This document shows, piece after piece, positions 59,290-64,000 of a DNA stretch of 64,000 nt. Under the pieces are notes generated by a model. It saw only the letters and a list, made by a program, of their open reading frames with translations, was not told the origin of the DNA and ran no database searches. Numbering within the stretch: position 1 is the stretch's first letter; the number at the start of each line of letters is the position of its first letter. Origin of the DNA: Pseudoflavonifractor capillosus. GTDB taxonomy: Bacteria > Bacillota > Clostridia > Oscillospirales > Oscillospiraceae. Where the stretch lies: NCBI RefSeq assembly GCF_016902575.1, contig NZ_JACSNZ010000001.1, forward strand, positions 62,001 through 126,000. Direction: 5' to 3'. The position numbers and the translations under genes were made by a program.

Positions 59290-60714
59290 ATGAAGTTTAT
59301 CGGCAGACAACGGGAACTGGAGTCTCTTGAAAGGGAATACCAAAAAGACAGCAGCTTTGTTGTGATTTACGGCAGGCGGCGTGTAGGAAAAACAACGCTG
59401 ATTAAAGAATTTATCAAGGGTAAGCTGGCATTCTACTTTCTCGCAACGGAGGAAGTGGAATCACAAAGCATAAAACGGCTGTCTGGTGTTGTGTCCCGGG
59501 TAACACAGAATCCGTTGCTGCAGCGTGCAGCCTTTTCCGACTGGCTAGATTTGTTCCATATCATTGCGGAATTCCGGCCGGAGGAAAAGAAAGTCTTGAT
59601 TATTGATGAATTTCCTTATCTGGTTAAATCCAATCCGGCGTTCCCGTCTATTCTGCAAAACGCATGGGACGAGATCCTCAAGGACAGCAATGTGATGCTG
59701 ATTCTTTGCGGCTCCTTGATTGGAATGATGCAAAAACACGCGCTGTCTTATGACAGCCCCCTGTATGGCCGCCGGACTGCACAGATCCGGTTGGCGCCTT
59801 TGTCGTTCCCGGATGTGTATGCCGCTCAGCATCTTTCTTTTGAGCGTGCGGTGGAGCAATATGCGATTACCGGCGGCGTACCCAAATATCTGGAGTTTTT
59901 CAACGATCAGGAAGGACTGCTGGAACAGGTGGAGTCTGCGGTTCTCTCGAAGAACGGTTTTCTGTATGAAGAACCAAACTTTCTGCTGAAAGATGAAGTG
60001 GTATCCGCTGTCAACTATTTTTCCATTATCCGCGTGATGGCGGATGGAAACCACAAGCTGGGGAAAATTGCGGGAGCTCTGGGGACAGAAACTTCCGCGC
60101 TGACGCCATATCTTTCCACGCTCAGCGACCTTGGCTTTGTCGTGAAGGAAACGCCGGTTACGGAGAAAAATCCGGAGAAGTCCCGTAAAGGCCTTTATTT
60201 CATCTCTGATAACTTTGTGCGTTTCTGGTTCCGGTATGTCTATCCATATAAAGGGGAACTGGAACTGGACAATACGCAGATTGTTCTGGATGAAATCCGA
60301 AAAGACTTCGTACAGAAGTTTGTGGCCTTCGCCTATGAAGATATCTGCAGATCCATTTTTGCAGACCTTTGCAGGGAAGGTGCCATTGACTTTGTTCCCT
60401 CGCGGATCGGAGCTTACTGGCTGAATGATTTGGACAGCGATACGGAAATTGATGTGATGGCGGTGGACCATCAAAACAAGCGATTCTTTGCCGGCGAGTG
60501 CAAATACCACAATAAGCCGGTGGATGCGCCTGTCTTTTTTGCTCTCCGCGATAAGGTGCAGGCTTCTGGCGAAATCCAAAAGGTATGGAAAGGCTATCAG
60601 CCTATTTTTGGGATATTTTCTAAAAGCGGTTTTACCCAGCGTCTTGTTGACTTGGGCAAAGAAAATCCACAGCTTTTCCTGATTAACGAGGATCATCTTT
60701 CTACCCAGCAGTGA
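59290..60714 (+). CDS. AAA ATPase with C-terminal DUF234/PD-(D/E)XK-like nuclease domain
   Basis: 474 residues. Walker A VVIYGRRRVGKTTLI, Walker B KVLIIDEFPYLV, a sensor region, winged-helix middle (YLSTLSDLGFVVK) and C-terminal SDTEIDVMAVDHQNKRFFAG then ECKYHN, an EID...ECK signature like PD-(D/E)XK nucleases. This archaeal-type ATPase family is widespread on bacterial accessory loci and is sometimes toxin- or defence-like. AAAGGAGGCGTTAAC precedes the ATG. It is on the plus strand inside a minus-strand Tad operon, with its own promoter and terminator. Confidence 0.88.
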   Translation: MKFIGRQRELESLEREYQKDSSFVVIYGRRRVGKTTLIKEFIKGKLAFYFLATEEVESQSIKRLSGVVSRVTQNPLLQRAAFSDWLDLFHIIAEFRPEEKKVLIIDEFPYLVKSNPAFPSILQNAWDEILKDSNVMLILCGSLIGMMQKHALSYDSPLYGRRTAQIRLAPLSFPDVYAAQHLSFERAVEQYAITGGVPKYLEFFNDQEGLLEQVESAVLSKNGFLYEEPNFLLKDEVVSAVNYFSIIRVMADGNHKLGKIAGALGTETSALTPYLSTLSDLGFVVKETPVTEKNPEKSRKGLYFISDNFVRFWFRYVYPYKGELELDNTQIVLDEIRKDFVQKFVAFAYEDICRSIFADLCREGAIDFVPSRIGAYWLNDLDSDTEIDVMAVDHQNKRFFAGECKYHNKPVDAPVFFALRDKVQASGEIQKVWKGYQPIFGIFSKSGFTQRLVDLGKENPQLFLINEDHLSTQQ

Positions 60715-60720
60715 GGAATC

Positions 60721-60752
60721 GGGCGGTGAATCTGTTCACCGCCCATTTTTAT
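60721..60752. terminator. Bidirectional terminator between ATPase and CpaB-like genes
   Basis: GGGCGGTGAA (60721-60730) pairs perfectly with TTCACCGCCC (60735-60744), followed by TTTTT; overlaps the end of the minus-strand gene. Confidence 0.9.
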
Positions 60753-61621
60753 TCGCCGTCTTCCGGGATGCTGTCCGCAGGAGTTGTTTCCACACCGCCT
60801 TCCGTATTTTCGGTGCCCGCTTCGCCTGTGGACTCGCTATCTGCGGCGCCTTCAGCAGTTTCTCCGCCATCCTGGCTTTCAGCATTTTCTTCAACCAGTG
60901 TTTCGGGGAAGTAGATCTCCTGAAGCGTCTTGTCCTGCTCAGCCAGCAGTTCCTCGGCCAGCTGGTCGTTGTTGCGGGAGATCAGCGCCACATGGGCCAC
61001 GCCGTCATTTTCCATCTCGGTAATGATACGGGCCTGCTCCGGGCTTGCCAGCACAGTGATGGTGGCAGACTGCTGCGGCTCTTCGTCCTCGGTAGGCTCC
61101 TTGGTGTTGTCCACATTGATACCGTCAGAGTCGGTGACCGACAGCACCTTGACAAAGCGCAGCTCCGGCACCTCTTCCGCCGTCTCCAGGAAGTGATAAA
61201 TGCGGATGATGTCGCCCGGCTGCAGCTTATCCGACAGGCCGGAGGCCAGCGTTTTTACAGTCAGCGAGATGGCGACCTTGCCGGAGGGGATATCGTTGAG
61301 CGCCACATCCGAGGAAACAGGTACGGTGCTGACCTTGCTGGTGAGGATATAGTCGCCTGCGGCCAGGTCGGCTGTTACATACAGGCCCTCCACATCCTCC
61401 ATGCTGTGGGCCACATTGGACGGGAGATTGTACCCGCCCACTTCTACGACTTCGGCATTGTCGCTGGTGATCTTTTCGCCCTTCAGCACCGGCTGAGTGA
61501 TGCGGACGATTTCTGTCTTGCCGTTGGTCTGCCGGGCAATGGTGGGCAGTGCCACAAATGCGATGACCGCCGCCAGAACCAGGGACAGAATGCCGAAGAT
61601 AAATCGGTTGTTGAGTTTCAT
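60749..61621 (-). CDS. CpaB/RcpC-like protein with SAF domain
   Basis: 290 residues. N-terminal membrane helix, then the SAF fold (ITQPVLKGEKITSDNAEVVE, then TADLAAGDYILTSKV) and a second beta domain; Glu/Thr-rich low-complexity tail. CpaB/RcpC proteins act in Tad pilus assembly at the cell surface. In Clostridia without an outer membrane they may modify the envelope or pilin. AGGAGAGATGCTT precedes the ATG. Short spacing from the prepilin peptidase supports one operon. Confidence 0.82.
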   Translation of the reverse strand: MKLNNRFIFGILSLVLAAVIAFVALPTIARQTNGKTEIVRITQPVLKGEKITSDNAEVVEVGGYNLPSNVAHSMEDVEGLYVTADLAAGDYILTSKVSTVPVSSDVALNDIPSGKVAISLTVKTLASGLSDKLQPGDIIRIYHFLETAEEVPELRFVKVLSVTDSDGINVDNTKEPTEDEEPQQSATITVLASPEQARIITEMENDGVAHVALISRNNDQLAEELLAEQDKTLQEIYFPETLVEENAESQDGGETAEGAADSESTGEAGTENTEGGVETTPADSIPEDGE

Positions 61622-61635
61622 AAGCATCTCTCCTG

Positions 61636-62145
61636 TCATAAAAATAGTTCAGCCAGCGTCGCCACAGAGCAGCCGCAGGCCAGAAAAGGTAAAAACGGGA
61701 TCGCGGTGGGCTGTTTGTCCCGCAAGAGCCGCCGGAACAGCAGCACCACCGGCATGGCAAAGCCGGCGGCTACCAGGAATACCAGCGCCATGCCGGAGGG
61801 GCCATAGACCAGGCCCAACACCCCGCAGAATTTGATGTCCCCGCCGCCCATGCCGCTGCCGCCGGTCGCCATAGCAGCGGCCAGTGGGATGCAGAAGCCC
61901 AGCAGCGCACCCACCAGCGCCTCGGCCACAACTGGCCAGATGAAAATGGGCGTCCGGCCATACTCCAGAATGAAGTAGACCTGGATCAGCGGGGCCAGCG
62001 CGGCCAGGGGGATAAAAAAGACGAGCGCCCGGTCGGGCACCCGCCTGTATAGGATGTCGTAGACGGCAAAGCCCGTCACCACCAGAAAAACAGTGAGCAG
62101 GTAGGCCATCCACACATTACTCTCGATTGGTGTACCAGTCATCAT
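61636..62145 (-). CDS. Prepilin peptidase (A24 family, CpaA/TadV-like)
   Basis: 169 residues from the ATG at 62145 (GGGAG upstream; alternatives are 62142 and 62109). Six membrane helices; catalytic aspartates are visible in YDILYRRVPD and GGGDIKFCG (GxGDxK motif). It cleaves the leader of prepilins such as the small protein at 54573. Overlaps the end of the secreted-protein gene upstream by 29 nt. Confidence 0.85.
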   Translation of the reverse strand: MMTGTPIESNVWMAYLLTVFLVVTGFAVYDILYRRVPDRALVFFIPLAALAPLIQVYFILEYGRTPIFIWPVVAEALVGALLGFCIPLAAAMATGGSGMGGGDIKFCGVLGLVYGPSGMALVFLVAAGFAMPVVLLFRRLLRDKQPTAIPFLPFLACGCSVATLAELFL

Positions 62146-63817
62146 AGAGGCTCCCATCAATGGAAACATAGTCGTTCAGGTTGATACTCAGCATCCCGTC
62201 CGGCGTCCAGGTGTCCCAGACCTGGGTGAAGACGGTGAAGTTTGTCGCATCCGGGAACCAGATGGGGGTAAAATGCACTTCCCGGCTGTAAGTCGAGAAC
62301 TCATTGGGCTGGAAGGTGAATTTGGCGCTCCGGCCGCTGGACACCCGCTGCAGGAGGCGTAAGTATGTTTCGTACTGGAATTCGGGGAACACGGAAAAGG
62401 CCGTCTGCGGGTGGGTGATGTGGCTGGTGGGCGCGTCGGTGGAGAGCGTGGCTGTCACATCCTGTTTGACGCCGTACCCGCTCTTCATGGACTTTCCGGA
62501 GGCCGTCGGCACAATATCGTCCGGCATCAGGGACATAACGCCGCTGATGGAGGCGGAATAGCCGGTGTACTCATATTCCCAGTAGCCTTCATCGACCCAG
62601 TGCCCGCCGTCTTCCCCATGGTCGCACCAGACCCATACCGGCACCCAATAGCAGCTCCAGACGCCCCAGTTGGCGGTGAGCTTCTGCGTTTCGTTGGGCA
62701 GGGACGGTACCGTATAACCGGGGTTGGTATCAGTCGCCACCGGGTCAGGCGGAATATGCTCATTCAGGTCCACGATCTCCGCCACAAAGGTATCCTGGGC
62801 GGTATAGGCCCCGCTGACGGATATGGTAATGGTGACTGTCTGCGGTGTGGAAGGGGTGTGCCACTTGACCCAGACCACCTGGCTGTCACCTGCGGGAATC
62901 ACCACATCGTTGACTCGGTAGGTGGTGCCAAGGATGTGGAAGGTCACCGAAGCGGGATTATCCGGCGTCAGGTCGGTATCTGTCCGCAAGGTGACAGAGG
63001 TAATGACATCGGTATCTACCCGGTACTCCACATCGGGGGCCTCAATATCCCCCTCGGGCGGGGCTTCATCAAACCAGACGATGCCGACGCCCAGTGTATT
63101 GATGATGTCGGAATTGTTCTGCGTCCCGGTGGTGTTGCCGGTCCAGGCGGAAATACCAAGGTCGCTGAACTCCAGAAACATGGAAAGCGGCAGGTTCTTA
63201 TGGGTCAGCGAGGTCATGGTTCGGCGCAGGTTGCCGCCGGACATCTGATCGTAAAGGCCGGCCTCGGTGGCCGTCATGCAGTAATATTGGCCGTTGTGGG
63301 TAAAGTAGGCGATGGGCTCGATCAGCAGCTTATATTCTCCAGCGATCATCCGCTCATAGTCCACACCCGCAGCCTGGGCGACCATCATGCAGGCATATTC
63401 CGAGCAGAAGTACCGCTTGATGGCGTCAATGTTGCTCTGGCCCTTGCTGCTGACGATGGTGGGCATGGACTGTGCGGGCTTGATGCAGGAATAGGCCACC
63501 CCGGACTGGAGGGAGAGGCCGGAGCCGCTCAGGTACTGCAGCTTGTTGACCTTGCCGAAATGGAGGATACTGCTTTTCTGTGTCCGGTTGGAAAAGTCCA
63601 GCGGTGAGGACACGGCAGCGCCGCTTTCCGCATCCACAACCGTGATGCGCACGCCATCGTTGCCGGGATTCCAGAAGTTTGAGGATGTGCCTTGCCCCAT
63701 CCCGCCGCCGCCACCGTCAATGTTCCCGTTGCCTCCTGATGCAAATGCCGTGGAAGGGACGAGACAGAACACCAGGGCGAGGCTGCATAAGAGGGCGAGA
63801 AGTCGTTTCAAATACAT
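62117..63817 (-). CDS. Large secreted protein of the Tad cluster, 566 aa
   Basis: Signal peptide MYLKRLLALLCSLALVFCLV with probable cleavage after STAFA. Mature protein begins with a Gly/Asn-rich linker (GGNGNIDGGGGGMG), then an N-terminal alpha/beta domain and several beta-sandwich-like domains (ASVTFHILGTTYRVNDVVIP, VTITISVSGAYTAQDTFVAE). No sortase LPxTG or anchor. Position in the pilus operon and beta-sandwich repeats suggest an adhesin or pilus-associated component; no family recognised. ATG at 63817 with GGAGCG upstream. Confidence 0.72.
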   Translation of the reverse strand: MYLKRLLALLCSLALVFCLVPSTAFASGGNGNIDGGGGGMGQGTSSNFWNPGNDGVRITVVDAESGAAVSSPLDFSNRTQKSSILHFGKVNKLQYLSGSGLSLQSGVAYSCIKPAQSMPTIVSSKGQSNIDAIKRYFCSEYACMMVAQAAGVDYERMIAGEYKLLIEPIAYFTHNGQYYCMTATEAGLYDQMSGGNLRRTMTSLTHKNLPLSMFLEFSDLGISAWTGNTTGTQNNSDIINTLGVGIVWFDEAPPEGDIEAPDVEYRVDTDVITSVTLRTDTDLTPDNPASVTFHILGTTYRVNDVVIPAGDSQVVWVKWHTPSTPQTVTITISVSGAYTAQDTFVAEIVDLNEHIPPDPVATDTNPGYTVPSLPNETQKLTANWGVWSCYWVPVWVWCDHGEDGGHWVDEGYWEYEYTGYSASISGVMSLMPDDIVPTASGKSMKSGYGVKQDVTATLSTDAPTSHITHPQTAFSVFPEFQYETYLRLLQRVSSGRSAKFTFQPNEFSTYSREVHFTPIWFPDATNFTVFTQVWDTWTPDGMLSINLNDYVSIDGSLYDDWYTNRE

Positions 63818-63840
63818 CACGCTCCGTTCTTCTTGAAAAT

Positions 63841-63869
63841 AAGAAGGCCGCCACAATCCTGTGACGGCC
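63841..63869 (-). terminator. Terminator between partial upstream gene and secreted-protein gene
   Basis: GGCCGCCACA (63846-63855) pairs with TGTGACGGCC (63860-63869) with one mismatch; T-rich after it on the minus strand. Confidence 0.78.
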
Positions 63870-63897
63870 CTTCAGGTCCATATTCAGTTGTAGGTGG

Positions 63898-64000
63898 TCA
63901 GCCGCCCATGTTGCCGACCTGCTTGTTCAGATCGCCGTCGCTGTCGCCGGTGGACTGCTGCACATCGCCGGGGACTACCCAGCCAAATACCGGATCATAG
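63898..64000 (-). CDS. 3' end of a gene running out of the window (possible DUF6550)
   Basis: The visible C terminus is VFGWVVPGDVQQSTGDSDGD followed by LNKQVGNMGG and a stop. The start is beyond base 64000. The GWV-P and TGDSDGD-NKQVG pattern recalls DUF6550 proteins of Clostridia conjugative elements, which accompany Tad-type genes, but this is from memory and from 33 residues only. Confidence 0.5.
   Translation of the reverse strand, partial: YDPVFGWVVPGDVQQSTGDSDGDLNKQVGNMGG

Noticed and set aside
59545-60696. Minus-strand open frame of 383 codons inside the DUF234-type ATPase
   Set aside because: The plus-strand frame has Walker motifs and a nuclease signature; the opposite frame shows none.
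1-64000. CRISPR arrays, tRNA or rRNA genes, insertion sequences and integrase
   Set aside because: No regularly spaced direct repeats, no cloverleaf or rRNA-like segment, and no transposase or recombinase motif were recognised. Terminator and winged-helix repeats are the only dispersed repeats seen.

Overview
The window looks like a stretch of a large mobile element (integrative-conjugative or plasmid-like) from a gut-type Clostridia (Bacillota), probably an Oscillospiraceae or Lachnospiraceae relative. The evidence is strong AGGAGG ribosome-binding sites, a GC-rich backbone interrupted by AT-richer cargo, Tn916-type regulatory genes (a sigma-like factor followed by a small HTH_16-like protein), a ParM/ParR-like pair, SSB, a DUF932 protein, a DpnD/PcfM protein, and a Tad/Flp pilus operon. 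No rRNA, tRNA, CRISPR array, integrase, relaxase or transposase is visible. Species and element type are inferred.

Layout. (1) 0-7 kb, plus strand: 3' part of an NAD-dependent DNA ligase, then a translationally coupled operon of three large unrecognised proteins. (2) 7-12.6 kb: YrvL-like membrane protein, ECF sigma/anti-sigma pair, ParM/ParR-like pair, and a divergent XRE regulator/SLOG-protein pair sharing an operator array. (3) 12.6-20.5 kb: iron/metal-uptake island made of two siderophore-type ABC half-transporters with TetR control, a complete ECF transporter (S, T, fused A-A'), a DtxR-type regulator and an AraC remnant. (4) 20.5-23.6 kb: Tn916-like regulatory genes, an alkyltransferase-like protein, and a VbhA/Fic toxin-antitoxin pair. 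(5) 23.6-31.4 kb, minus strand: two ABC-transporter cargo operons and a GNAT acetyltransferase. (6) 31.5-44.3 kb, minus strand: a dense run of small, mostly unrecognised genes from ssb to a sigma-like factor and zinc-ribbon proteins, resembling a conjugative 'leading region'. (7) 44.4-51.7 kb, plus strand: two more ABC cargo modules embedded in the minus-strand backbone. (8) 51.8-64 kb, minus strand: more backbone genes, then a Tad-like pilus operon (two TadB/C-like proteins, CpaF ATPase, CpaE-like ATPase, CpaB-like SAF protein, prepilin peptidase, large secreted protein), interrupted by an oppositely oriented DUF234-type ATPase.

The most unusual pattern is a small receiver-less OmpR-type winged-helix gene (wHTH). 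Three complete copies each form the last gene of a different ABC-transporter operon. Two further 3'-end fragments sit beside intrinsic terminators. A duplicated wHTH-tail/terminator/neighbour-gene segment flanks the 48.6-51.7 kb cargo, which suggests that cargo modules are exchanged by recombination at this shared tail. In all three complete copies the ribosome-binding site and start triplet (fixed 8-nt spacing) lead into a four-codon frame that ends in TAA, while the conserved protein lies in the -1 frame. This may be recoding or an inherited frame break.
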